Below are positions 15,129 through 23,985 of a stretch of DNA of 64,000 nucleotides, piece after piece. The stretch covers positions 62,001 through 126,000 of the forward strand of contig CANQQJ010000002.1 in assembly GCA_947625905.1 (NCBI GenBank), given 5' to 3'. A model generated the notes under the pieces. The model was not told the DNA's origin and did no database searches. It was given only the letters and a program-made list of their open reading frames with translations. The stretch comes from an uncultured Clostridia bacterium (GTDB lineage Bacteria > Bacillota > Clostridia > Monoglobales > Monoglobaceae). A program made the position numbers and the translations under genes. How positions within the stretch are numbered: position 1 is the first letter of the stretch; every line of letters begins with the position of its first letter.

Positions 15129-17693
15129 ATGAAAAAATTTATCGCACTGTTTTTGAGTTTGGCGCTCTGTTTTTCGCCGACGGTTTTCGCGGCGCAGTCC
15201 CCGGCTGACGCGGCGGCGGAAAAGCTTCCCGCCTTCCCGGGAGCCGAGGGCGGAGGAATGTGGACGACCGGCGCCAGAGCCGCGGCCGCTCCCGAGATAT
15301 ATCATGTGAATAATTTGGGAGACAGCGGCAAGGGCACTTTCCGCGACGCGGTCTCGAAAGAGAACAGAATTATAGTGTTCGACAAGGCGGGAAAGATCAA
15401 CCTTAAGTCTTCCGTCAATATCTCAAAAAAGAATCTGACCATACTTGGCCAGACAGCGCCCGGAGACGGGATATGTATCTCGGGCGCTCCGGTCAAGGTC
15501 GGCGCCGACAATATAATCATGCGCTACCTCAGGTTCCGCATGGGCGTCTACAGCGAGGCTGAAAAAAAGTACGACGACGACGCGCTGGGCGGCACAAGCA
15601 GTACCTCGAACCTGATCGTTGACCACTGCAGCATGAGCTGGTCCACCGACGAGTGCTGCTCGTTCTACGCGATAAAGGATTCCACGATCCAGTGGTGCAT
15701 CATGACAGAGCCGCTCAACACATCAATACACGTTGAGGACGGAGTGCTGCAGCAGCACGGATACGGCGGCATCTGGGGCGGTGTCAACGTGTCGTACCAT
15801 CACAATATGGTTTCAAGCGCCAACAGCCGCTTTCCGCGAGTGGGCACAAGCGAGACGGTCAGCTCATACAAGGGCGGCAAGGACACCGCGAGCCTGCTTG
15901 ATATCCGAAACAACGTGTTTTACAACTGGGGCGGAAATAATTCCTACGGCGGTGAAAACGGCGTGCGCGTGAACCTGGTTTCGAACTATTACAAAGAGGG
16001 CCCCGCGAGCAGCAGAATTAATCGATTTTATGAGATGTACGGCGGCAGCAAGGGCGGCAAGTCAAACTGGGGCACCGACATTGCCGTTGACGGAAATTAT
16101 TACGACTCGTCCGTCGGCAGCTCAAAGGCGGCGGAAATAAACGCGGACAATACCAAGGGCGTCGACAATGGCGGCTGCAAGACCTATAATATAGAAAAAT
16201 ACAACGGAGGGATCACGGGAACAAGCACAAACCATACGCAGTATATTTGGGATTTCCCGATAGGCACACATTCGGCCGAGAAGGCCTTTGAGCTTGTGCT
16301 TGAGCACGCGGGCGCGAGCATCAAGCGTGATGCGGTGGACGAGCGCGCGGTGAACGACGCGAGAAACAGGACGGGCGTTATGGGCAGAAACGGAATTATC
16401 GACCTGGCGGATCTGAAGGAAATGCCGGATTTAACATACGACGGCGACGCACCCGCGGACACCGACGGCGACGGAATGGCCGATGAGTACGAACTGGAGC
16501 GCGGACTTGACATAAACAAAAATGACGCGCTTGATAAAACAAGCGAGGGCTACTTCAATATTGAGGCGTACGCAAATTGGCTGGCCGAGGGCAACGAGCT
16601 TGAGCTCCCTCCTCAGCCGACGCCCGATCCCGATCAGCCCACGCCCACACCTTCACCCACGCCCGCTCCCACGCCGATCCCGAGACATAATATAACGGTG
16701 GACGAGAACATGAAAAACGGCACGATCGAGATAAACGGCGTTTCAAACAGGACCGTCACATGGGACACCGCGGACCACGAGAGCGAGATAGGCGGCCAAA
16801 AGACGTATAACCTGAACGGCGTCGAGGGCAGCGACGGCACGCTGACCGTATACGACGAGGCGACGACCGTTGAGGAGTACGACGGCGTGAAGGTGGCGAG
16901 AGCCGACGGCGGCTCAAACGCGGACACCGGGGGCAAGCCGTTCACGGACGGCGAGGAGCCGAGCGGCTCGGTGTTTATGGCGAGCCCCGCGGTCGACGGG
17001 ACCATGAAAATGGATGTGTTTGTCTACGGCGGCAGCAGCGCCAAAACGGTGCATATTTATGACAATTCGGCCAACAAGGACCTGTACACAAAGGGGATCG
17101 CCCAAAGGGGCGTGTATTCCTTTGAGTTCGAGTGCAAAGCGGGGAATAAATATTACGCTTGGATAGACGGCTCAAAGCTGGGGCTAAAGAGCGTGACCGT
17201 GACGGGCGGCAGCGGCGCGTCCGCCAAGGTCGGCGAGACCGTGAGCGTCACGACCGTTCCCGCCGTCGGCTTTAAGGCCCATGGTATCTACACGAGACCC
17301 GAGACAGAAACGCATATGCTCGCCGAAAACAGCTTTTCGTTCATAATGCCCGACAGCGACGTGGCAGTGGGCGCTGATTTTAAGGACAGTTCCCTGCCGC
17401 TGCCCACGCCCGACCCGATTGAAACGCCGAAGCCCGAGCATCTCTATGAGATCAACGGTTACAGTTTCGATGGCGGCGGAAATATCAATATTGACCTGAA
17501 ATATAACGGAGGCGGAGCGGACAAAGCCAAGCTGATCATAGCGAACTATTCCGAAAGCGGGATCATGACGGAGGCGGCGGTGTTTGACATAACGGGCGCG
17601 GACCTATCCGCGGTCGATTATAAAAAGCCCGAAAGCGGAGATATAAGGATATTCATTTGGGAGCCGGACACCATGGAGCCGTTAGCAACGTAG
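15129..17693 (+). CDS. Secreted multidomain pectate lyase (PL1-like)
   Basis: 854 residues from ATG 15129 (MKKFIALFLSLALCF) behind GGGAGGA. Signal peptide to about residue 22. Residues 31-437 are the lyase: LPAFPGAEGGGMWTTGARA, then NLIVDHCSMSWSTDECCSFY with the calcium-binding aspartates and SANSRFPRVGTSE with the catalytic-region arginines. A DTDGDGMADEYE calcium loop (444-455), a Pro/Thr linker (493-518), a beta-sandwich module ending in WIDGSKLG (521-690), a short InlB-repeat-like domain (700-752), and a C-terminal module (771-854) with IRIFIWEPDTMEPL follow. It cleaves homogalacturonan outside the cell. Its layout parallels the lyase at 2201-5344, yet the two differ enough in sequence not to be a recent duplication. 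No anchor of a known kind is seen. Confidence 0.93.
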   Translation: MKKFIALFLSLALCFSPTVFAAQSPADAAAEKLPAFPGAEGGGMWTTGARAAAAPEIYHVNNLGDSGKGTFRDAVSKENRIIVFDKAGKINLKSSVNISKKNLTILGQTAPGDGICISGAPVKVGADNIIMRYLRFRMGVYSEAEKKYDDDALGGTSSTSNLIVDHCSMSWSTDECCSFYAIKDSTIQWCIMTEPLNTSIHVEDGVLQQHGYGGIWGGVNVSYHHNMVSSANSRFPRVGTSETVSSYKGGKDTASLLDIRNNVFYNWGGNNSYGGENGVRVNLVSNYYKEGPASSRINRFYEMYGGSKGGKSNWGTDIAVDGNYYDSSVGSSKAAEINADNTKGVDNGGCKTYNIEKYNGGITGTSTNHTQYIWDFPIGTHSAEKAFELVLEHAGASIKRDAVDERAVNDARNRTGVMGRNGIIDLADLKEMPDLTYDGDAPADTDGDGMADEYELERGLDINKNDALDKTSEGYFNIEAYANWLAEGNELELPPQPTPDPDQPTPTPSPTPAPTPIPRHNITVDENMKNGTIEINGVSNRTVTWDTADHESEIGGQKTYNLNGVEGSDGTLTVYDEATTVEEYDGVKVARADGGSNADTGGKPFTDGEEPSGSVFMASPAVDGTMKMDVFVYGGSSAKTVHIYDNSANKDLYTKGIAQRGVYSFEFECKAGNKYYAWIDGSKLGLKSVTVTGGSGASAKVGETVSVTTVPAVGFKAHGIYTRPETETHMLAENSFSFIMPDSDVAVGADFKDSSLPLPTPDPIETPKPEHLYEINGYSFDGGGNINIDLKYNGGGADKAKLIIANYSESGIMTEAAVFDITGADLSAVDYKKPESGDIRIFIWEPDTMEPLAT

Positions 17694-17763
17694 GGACCGG
17701 GGAATAGGAACTAGGGACTGGGACTCCTCTTCATATAATGAAGGGGAGCATATTTTTTGTTAC

Positions 17764-17789
17764 AAAATCCCCAAATTTTTGGGGATTTT
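17764..17789 (+). terminator. Probable terminator after the second pectate lyase
   Basis: AAAATCCCCAA and TTGGGGATTTT form an 11-bp stem with a tiny loop; the T run is inside the stem. It is preceded at 17694-17725 by a decayed repeat of TAGGGACYG-like units. Confidence 0.55.
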
Positions 17790-17802
17790 ACTATGTTAAA
17801 CG

Positions 17803-17831
17803 TTGACTTTTGACAAATTTTGTGTTAGAAT
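17803..17831 (+). promoter_or_regulatory. Promoter of the OPT transporter operon
   Basis: TTGACT, 17 bases, TAGAAT, followed by a ribosome site AAAGGAGA and the GTG start at 17879. Confidence 0.65.
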
Positions 17832-17878
17832 ATAAAAGACAATTGTATACTTTATTAATAAGAAAGGAGAAATTAAAA

Positions 17879-19759
17879 GTGGAGGACAAAAAATCAACAT
17901 TCAAACCCTATATTCCCGCCGATAAAATCGTGCCGGAATTTACGGTCACATCAATTGTGCTGGGCATTATCCTCGCGGTAGTGTTCGGCGCGGCTAACGC
18001 TTACCTCGGCCTTCGCGTGGGCATGACGGTTTCGGCATCGATCCCCGCGGCGGTTATCTCGATGGGCATTATCAGACTTATTCTCAGAAAGAACTCTATT
18101 CTTGAGAACAACATGGTCCAGACCATCGGTTCCGCCGGTGAATCGCTGGCGGCGGGCGCGATATTTACTCTGCCCGCTCTGTTCATGTGGGCCGCGGAGG
18201 ACAGCTCGGTGGCAACGCCCTCGTTCCTGATGATCACGTTCATCGCGATCTGCGGCGGCGTTCTGGGAGTTCTGTTCATGATCCCCCTGCGCACCGCGCT
18301 GATCGTTGAGGAGCACGGAGTTCTGCCCTTCCCCGAGGGCACGGCTTGTTCCGAGGTTCTGCTCGCCGGCGAGGAAGGCGGCGACAAATCCAAGCTGGTA
18401 TTCTCGGGTCTGGGAATCGCGGCGGTTTACAAATTCATCGCCGACGGTCTCTGCCTGTTCCCCAGCGAGGTGGATTGGTCGATCAAGGCGTATCCCGGTT
18501 CGGGCATAGGAATGGACGTTCTGCCCGCTCTGGTCGGCGTCGGCTACATATGCGGAGCGAGAGTTTCGTCATACATGCTCGGCGGCGCCGTTTTGGGCTG
18601 GTTCGTTATCATGCCGATGCTGGTGCTCGTGGGAGGCGACGCGGTCATGTATCCCGCCGAGGCTCCGTTCAACCAGCTTGACACCTGGGACCTGTGGGGC
18701 AGCTTTGTGCGGTACATAGGCGCAGGAGCCGTGGCCGCCGGAGGCATACTGAGCCTCATCAAGTCGCTGCCTCTGATAGTTTCGACGTTTGCAAAGGCGA
18801 TGAAGGGCTTCGGCCACAGCGGCGGCGTGTCGCGTACCGAACGCACCATATCTCTGCCCGTAGCTATGATAGGCGCTCTTGTTATCGCGATCCTGCTCTG
18901 GCTCATCCCGAGCGTTCCGATCAGTCTGCTGGCAGCCGTTATAGTCGTTGTGTTCGGCTTCTTCTTTGCCACCGTTTCGTCAAGAATGGTAGGTCTGGTA
19001 GGCTCGTCCAACAACCCCGTTTCGGGTATGGCGATCGCCACGCTGCTGATCTCAACGGTGCTGCTTAAAGCCACGGGCAACACGGGCATTGGCGGCATGA
19101 CTACAGCGATCTGCATAGGAACCGTTATCTGTATCGTCGCGGCTATGGCGGGCGACACGTCTCAGGACCTCAAGACCGGTTACATAGTCGGCGCGACTCC
19201 GTTCTATCAGCAGATAGGCGAGCTCATCGGCGCCGTTGCGGCGGGTCTTGCCATCGCGGGCGTTCTGTATCTGCTCAACGCGGCGTGGAGTTACGGCTCG
19301 GCTCAGATCCCCGCGCCTCAGGCGACTCTGATGAAGATGGTAGTTGAGGGCGTTATGGGCGGCAATCTGCCCTGGGGCCTGGTATTCACGGGCGTGTTTA
19401 TCGCTATCGCCGTTGAGATCGTGGGTATCCCCGTTCTTCCGTTCGCGATCGGACTCTATCTGCCGATACATCTGTCCACGCCTATTATGGTTGGAGGTCT
19501 TATCCGTCTCTGGGCAGAAAAGCGCAAGTGCAAGAGCGAGGAGCGCCGCAATGAGATCATCAACGACGGCGTTCTGTTCTCGTCCGGTATGATCGCCGGC
19601 GAGGGCCTTGTGGGAATACTGCTCGCGGTATTCGCGGTCGTAGGTCTTGACCTCGACATGGGCGGTATCCTCGGCAACTGGGGAGGCCTCGCGTTCTTTA
19701 TCGTGCTCTGCGCGATCATGATAAAGTTCATGTTCGGATTTAAGAAAAAAGCTAAATAA
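17879..19759 (+). CDS. OPT family oligopeptide transporter
   Basis: 626 residues. GTG 17879 is chosen because AAAGGAGA lies 8 bases before it; the upstream open frame covers the promoter. It is a polytopic membrane protein with some 14-16 hydrophobic segments. Family marks include YLGLRVGMTVSASIPAAV near the N-terminus, GSAGESLAAGAIFTLPAL, LPFPEGTACSEVLLAGEEGG and SSNNPVSGMAIATLL, all typical of bacterial OPT proteins. The family carries oligopeptides or metal chelates into the cell by proton symport. It heads an operon with a PqqD-like protein, a small membrane protein and the dipeptidase PepD, which suggests peptide uptake followed by hydrolysis. Confidence 0.95.
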   Translation: MEDKKSTFKPYIPADKIVPEFTVTSIVLGIILAVVFGAANAYLGLRVGMTVSASIPAAVISMGIIRLILRKNSILENNMVQTIGSAGESLAAGAIFTLPALFMWAAEDSSVATPSFLMITFIAICGGVLGVLFMIPLRTALIVEEHGVLPFPEGTACSEVLLAGEEGGDKSKLVFSGLGIAAVYKFIADGLCLFPSEVDWSIKAYPGSGIGMDVLPALVGVGYICGARVSSYMLGGAVLGWFVIMPMLVLVGGDAVMYPAEAPFNQLDTWDLWGSFVRYIGAGAVAAGGILSLIKSLPLIVSTFAKAMKGFGHSGGVSRTERTISLPVAMIGALVIAILLWLIPSVPISLLAAVIVVVFGFFFATVSSRMVGLVGSSNNPVSGMAIATLLISTVLLKATGNTGIGGMTTAICIGTVICIVAAMAGDTSQDLKTGYIVGATPFYQQIGELIGAVAAGLAIAGVLYLLNAAWSYGSAQIPAPQATLMKMVVEGVMGGNLPWGLVFTGVFIAIAVEIVGIPVLPFAIGLYLPIHLSTPIMVGGLIRLWAEKRKCKSEERRNEIINDGVLFSSGMIAGEGLVGILLAVFAVVGLDLDMGGILGNWGGLAFFIVLCAIMIKFMFGFKKKAK

Positions 19760-19761
19760 TT

Positions 19762-20136
19762 ATGGCAAAAAAGAAAAAGGTATCAGCTAATTATTTTGAC
19801 AGTGTGCCGGTCCGCAGCGCGGACCGGCCCTGGCGCGTGAAGGACGACGGCCTGGTCGAGGTGGATATGGAAAACAAGGGCTTTTATCACAGCATAGCCC
19901 AAAAGTTTTTCAAAAAGCCCAGGATCAGCCACATCGCGCTCGATAAGCACGGCAGCGCCGTTTGGAAAAACATCGACGGCGCAAATACCGTTATGGACAT
20001 AATACGCGTTATGGAGGGCGAGTTCCCGAGCGAGAAGGACCGTATGCTCGATCGGGTAGTGACGTATCTCGCGACCCTTCAGACAAACGGTTTTATAACT
20101 ATGCGCGGCGCCAAAAAGAAAGGGAAAAAATCATGA
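19762..20136 (+). CDS. PqqD-like protein
   Basis: 124 residues, starting 2 bases after the transporter stop. The segment VKDDGLVEVDMENKGFYHSI and, later, HIALDKHGSAVWKNIDGANT match the winged-helix PqqD family (DkhGsavW-x-x-iDG is the core signature). PqqD proteins bind precursor peptides for modifying enzymes. Here no radical-SAM enzyme or precursor gene is in the operon, so a peptide-binding role linked to the transporter is more likely, but this is inference. Both ends are very basic (KKKKK-type). Confidence 0.88.
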   Translation: MAKKKKVSANYFDSVPVRSADRPWRVKDDGLVEVDMENKGFYHSIAQKFFKKPRISHIALDKHGSAVWKNIDGANTVMDIIRVMEGEFPSEKDRMLDRVVTYLATLQTNGFITMRGAKKKGKKS

Positions 20137-20486
20137 GGTTTTTGATCGCGGGATTCGGAATTTTGTTGTTCGCGGCGGCCACGGCTATACTCGTGGTATG
20201 GGGCATGCGCAAATCGTATTTTCAGCGCGAGAACCTTTCGAGAATGTTGTTTTCCAAAGCCGCCGACAAGGTTATGCGGTACCTTAAAAACCACGACACT
20301 ATCTCCGCGTCTCAGATGCGGAAGGTGGTCGACGGCACCGAGGTATCGGAGGCGTTCAGCCGAAACCGCGCGGTCGTTCAAGGCGACAAGGAATTCACGG
20401 CGCGGCTGATCGAATTGATGCAAAACGACGGCATGATCGAGCCTACAGAGCCCGGAAAGTCCGTCTACCGCAAAAAACAAAAATAA
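20133..20486 (+). CDS. Small membrane-anchored protein with winged-helix-like domain
   Basis: 117 residues; its ATG overlaps the stop of the PqqD-like gene by 4 bases (ATGA), a sign of translational coupling. One membrane helix at residues 3-25 (LIAGFGILLFAAATAILVVWG) is followed by a cytoplasmic basic/helical domain. Its pattern (KVMRYLKNHDTISASQMRKVV then RLIELMQNDGMIEP) resembles a winged helix, where a repeated helix and a wing end in a basic tail KKQK. I do not recognise a family. By position it serves the same peptide transport operon. Confidence 0.7.
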   Translation: MRFLIAGFGILLFAAATAILVVWGMRKSYFQRENLSRMLFSKAADKVMRYLKNHDTISASQMRKVVDGTEVSEAFSRNRAVVQGDKEFTARLIELMQNDGMIEPTEPGKSVYRKKQK

Positions 20487-20502
20487 ATAAGAGGTGAATA
20501 AA

Positions 20503-21951
20503 ATGCCGGTATTATCGGGAATCGAGCCGACAAAAGTGTTTAAGTATTTCGAGGATATCTGCGCTATTCCCCACGGCTCGGGAAACACGAAGCAAATCAG
20601 CGACTACTGCGCGGGTTTTGCAAAGGAGCGCGGCCTCAAATACATTCAGGACGCCACAAACAATGTTGTGATCTTCAAAGACGGCACCGAGGGATATGAG
20701 AGCTCGGCGCCTGTTATGATACAGGGACACCTTGACATGGTGTGCGAAAAAGAGGCGGACTGTGATATAGATTTCGAAAAAGACGGCCTGCGGCTGAAGC
20801 TTGAAGGCGGAGTTATCTCGGCAGAGGGAACCACTTTGGGCGGCGACGACGGAATAGCCGTGGCGTTCGCACTGGCTATATTGGATTCGAGCGACATTCC
20901 GCACCCTCCGCTTGAGGTCGTGCTCACGGTCGACGAGGAGACAGGAATGTTCGGCGCGGCCGATCTCGACTGCTCGCCCCTTAAATCGCGTATCATGCTC
21001 AATCTGGATTCCGAGGATGAGGGCGTTCTGCTGGTGAGCTGCGCGGGCGGAGTCAGCGCGGATTGCAGGCTGCCGATCGAGAGGACGGACGCAAGCGGCG
21101 TTGAGGCGGCGCTTAAGATAGACGGCCTCACGGGCGGTCATTCGGGCGTTGAGATAAACAAGGAGCGCGCCAATGCCAACCGGCTTATGGGCAGGACCCT
21201 TAACGAGCTTTGCGGCGTTTTGGAATACGACGTGATATCGGTGGACGGCGGCCTTAAAGACAACGCCATACCGAGAGCGGCCGAGGCAAAGCTGATCGTG
21301 GGCGCCGACGGCGTTTCCGAGCTGAAGGCCTTTGCCGAGAAATGGGATAAGATTTTTAAGAGCGAGTATCGTCTGTCCGACCCCGAGCTTTCGTTTACCG
21401 TCGAGATCGGCGGCGAGGGCTCGCACAAGGCGCTCAGCAAGGATTCCAAAAATAGGCTGATCGCCGCGCTGGTCAATATGCCGGGCGGTATTCAGCGCAT
21501 GAGCCTCGACATTCCGGGTCTGGTGCAGACCTCGCTCAATATGGGCGTGCTTGAGACGGCCAAAGACGAGGCGGTAATGCGCTTCGCGGTCCGCAGCAGT
21601 CTGGGCAGCGAGAAAGAAGAACTGGTCGGACGCCTCAAGAACCTGACCGCTCTGTTGGGCGGCACGGTCGAGCTTGTAGGCGACTATCCCGCCTGGGAAT
21701 ACAAGCAGGATTCAAAGCTGCGCGTTTTGATGGTCGATATATTTAAAGAGCAGTACGGCAGAGAGCCGAAGGTCGAGGCGCTCCACGCGGGCGTTGAGTG
21801 CGGCCTGTTTGCGGGAAAGCTGCCGGGTCTGGACTGCGTTTCGATGGGACCCGACATGAAGGATATCCACACTCCCAACGAGAGAATGGACGTCGACTCG
21901 GTGCAGAGAACGTGGAAATACGTGCTTGAGATATTAAAGCGTCTTAAATAA
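20503..21951 (+). CDS. pepD: Aminoacyl-histidine dipeptidase PepD (M20 family)
   Basis: 482 residues from ATG 20503, 7 bases after GAGGTG; a GTG three codons earlier is less well placed. It has the zinc-site motifs of M20 dipeptidases: GHLDMVCEK (His at about 76), TLGGDDGIAVA (Asp at 115), DEETGMFGA (catalytic Glu and zinc Glu near 145), LNLDSEDEG and HAGVECGLF near the C-terminus, plus GPDMKDIHTPNER. Length is typical of PepD. It releases N-terminal residues from dipeptides, including His- and Cys-Gly type, in the cytoplasm. As the last gene of the OPT operon it would split imported peptides. A strong terminator follows. Confidence 0.95.
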   Translation: MPVLSGIEPTKVFKYFEDICAIPHGSGNTKQISDYCAGFAKERGLKYIQDATNNVVIFKDGTEGYESSAPVMIQGHLDMVCEKEADCDIDFEKDGLRLKLEGGVISAEGTTLGGDDGIAVAFALAILDSSDIPHPPLEVVLTVDEETGMFGAADLDCSPLKSRIMLNLDSEDEGVLLVSCAGGVSADCRLPIERTDASGVEAALKIDGLTGGHSGVEINKERANANRLMGRTLNELCGVLEYDVISVDGGLKDNAIPRAAEAKLIVGADGVSELKAFAEKWDKIFKSEYRLSDPELSFTVEIGGEGSHKALSKDSKNRLIAALVNMPGGIQRMSLDIPGLVQTSLNMGVLETAKDEAVMRFAVRSSLGSEKEELVGRLKNLTALLGGTVELVGDYPAWEYKQDSKLRVLMVDIFKEQYGREPKVEALHAGVECGLFAGKLPGLDCVSMGPDMKDIHTPNERMDVDSVQRTWKYVLEILKRLK

Positions 21952-21960
21952 AAATCATAT

Positions 21961-21996
21961 AAAAACGGCTGAGCGGATAAAAGCTCAGCCGTTTTT
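21961..21996. terminator. Bidirectional terminator
   Basis: AAAAACGGCTGAGC and GCTCAGCCGTTTTT form a perfect 14-bp stem with an 8-base loop between convergent genes. Confidence 0.92.
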
Positions 21997-22011
21997 ATAT
22001 TTTATAGAGGG

Positions 22012-23961
22012 TTAGTATATGTTTATTTGTTTGGTCTGCTCGTTCCAGTCTACGGTCATTCCCATGTTTTCCGAGATGAACCGCACCGGTATCAGCGTGC
22101 TGTCGCTCACCAGCTCGGGCGCTGCGAGCATTTCGACCGCCTGTCCGTTTACAGTTGCCGTGGTCGAGCCGATCGTCATGGTGATGGTCGTGCCGTCCTT
22201 TTCGGCGGCTGCGGTTTGGGCCGCATCGTCCCAGGTGACGTTGGCGCCCAGCGCCTCAAGTATGGCGCGGAAGCCGACCAGAGTGGTGTCGTTCCTCGTC
22301 ACCGGAGCCACGGGAAAGTTCACGCGGGCGCCGTTTACGAAAACGGTTATCTCTTGATTTTGTCCGCGCCTCATTCCGCCTCTGCCGCCGAACATTCCGA
22401 AGGCGGCTGTTCCGACTTGGTTCACTCCGTTTTGCGCGGTGAAGGTCTCGGTCTGCTCACCGCCTGCGTACACCGCGTATTCGGTGCCCGCCTTGAGCTT
22501 GTCGGATGAGTAGGCGATTGCCTGATACGCCTTTGAGGGCGCGTATTTCATAATCTCATTGCCCGAGGCCGTCTCGCGGATCGAGATCTCGGTGCCCGCC
22601 GGTTGGGAAGCGCTGAGATTTATCGCGGCGTAGGGTTGGTTTTCGCAGGTCGACGGGTTCTGGTTCATGCCCGCCGCCGACGCGCCAATGACCGTGCCGC
22701 CGTTTACGGCGAAGGTACCCTCGGAGTCGAGCGCGCCGTTGCCCGCGTTTGTGGGGCCGTCAACGGTTATCTCGCCGCCGTTTATCGTCAGGTTCCCGTT
22801 GGAGTCGATGCCGTCTCCGCCCGCGTTCACGTATATTTTTCCGCCGTTTATCGTGATGGCGTGAGCCGCCGCGGTCTCCTCGTCGATCATGCCGAAGCCT
22901 CCGCCGCCTCCGCGCATGCCGCCGTGCCGCTGCCCGGGCTCAAAGCTCGGCATTGCGCCGTCCGTGCTTGGCGGCTGCCGGTCGTCGAATTGCGGCTGCT
23001 GTCCGCCTTGCATCTGAGGGGGCTGTTGTCCGTCAAACTGCGGCTGTCCGCCTTGCACCTGAGGGGGCTGCTGACCGTCAAATTGCGGCTGCTGTCCGTC
23101 AAACTGCTGACGCTGACCGCCCGCGTTCGGGTCAAAGCTGCCCTGCGGCATCATATCGGGGCGCGCGCCGAACTGTCCGCCGTTTGCCGCGTCGGTTGTG
23201 CTTTCGTTTCCGGTGTTTATTCCGTCGTCGGCCGCGGTGACGCTAATGTCGCCGCCGTTTATCGTCAGAGTGCCTTTGCTCTCCATGCCCTCGCTCTGCG
23301 CCGAGGCGAGGTCCAGCGTTCCGCCGTCAACGACCAGTTCCGCGCCCGCCTTCATCGGCTTGCCCGTCTCGGCTTTCGCGGTTATATTGCCGCCCGATAC
23401 CCAAAGCTTGTCGTTGGCTTTTATGCCGTGCTCATAGGACGTGATGTTTATATTGCCGTTTTCGATAACCACATCGTCGTCGCCCGCTATGCCGTGCTTA
23501 AAGTTTCCTGTTATTGTGAGGGTCCCGTCTCCCTTGATCTCCAGATCGTCGTTTGAAAACAGGGTTCCGTCGGCGTTCTCGTCCGAATATGTCTTGCCGT
23601 CGATCAAATAGTTCTCGGTGCCCTCGGTTATGGTGATCAGCGCTTTTTCGGCGTTGTCAAAATATATCGCGGGTCCGTCGCTGTTGGTGATCGATGCGCC
23701 GGATAGGCGCAGCTTCACTTTTTCCTCGGAGTTTACGTATATCATGCCGCCGCTCAGGGTGCCGCTAACCTCAAAGTCTCCGCCTTGGGTGATGAAGATA
23801 TCGCCGTCCTTCACGCTCGCGCCCGTACCGCTTACGGTCATTTTGTCAAGGTCTATTTTTCCGGTGTTGCTTTTCCAGGCCTCGTCGGCATTCGCGGCGC
23901 TGCACGCGCTGCAGCCGATGCTCATAATTGCGCAAAGCAATAAAGAAATTATTTTTTTCAT
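22012..23961 (-). CDS. Cthe_2159-like carbohydrate-binding lipoprotein with copper-amine-oxidase-type tail
   Basis: 649 residues from ATG 23961 with AGGAGCAT upstream. Lipoprotein signal MKKIISLLLCAIMSIGC, so it is tethered to the membrane. The body is a beta-helix repeat region (NGGDISVTAADDGINT, NGGKIYVNAGGDGIDSNGNL and similar), the pattern of the Cthe_2159 family (DUF4353). The founding member binds cellulose and polygalacturonate. Between the repeats lies a low-complexity Gln/Pro/Gly stretch with units such as QFDGQQPPQ. The last 105 residues are a copper amine oxidase N-terminal-like domain (LVGFRAILEALGANVTWDD, LIPVRFISENMGMTVDWNE). Downstream end of a three-gene unit with DUF4956 and VTC-domain genes. 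Confidence 0.87.
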   Translation of the reverse strand: MKKIISLLLCAIMSIGCSACSAANADEAWKSNTGKIDLDKMTVSGTGASVKDGDIFITQGGDFEVSGTLSGGMIYVNSEEKVKLRLSGASITNSDGPAIYFDNAEKALITITEGTENYLIDGKTYSDENADGTLFSNDDLEIKGDGTLTITGNFKHGIAGDDDVVIENGNINITSYEHGIKANDKLWVSGGNITAKAETGKPMKAGAELVVDGGTLDLASAQSEGMESKGTLTINGGDISVTAADDGINTGNESTTDAANGGQFGARPDMMPQGSFDPNAGGQRQQFDGQQPQFDGQQPPQVQGGQPQFDGQQPPQMQGGQQPQFDDRQPPSTDGAMPSFEPGQRHGGMRGGGGGFGMIDEETAAAHAITINGGKIYVNAGGDGIDSNGNLTINGGEITVDGPTNAGNGALDSEGTFAVNGGTVIGASAAGMNQNPSTCENQPYAAINLSASQPAGTEISIRETASGNEIMKYAPSKAYQAIAYSSDKLKAGTEYAVYAGGEQTETFTAQNGVNQVGTAAFGMFGGRGGMRRGQNQEITVFVNGARVNFPVAPVTRNDTTLVGFRAILEALGANVTWDDAAQTAAAEKDGTTITMTIGSTTATVNGQAVEMLAAPELVSDSTLIPVRFISENMGMTVDWNEQTKQINIY

Positions 23962-23985
23962 AAAAATGCTCCTTTTTAAATCAAA

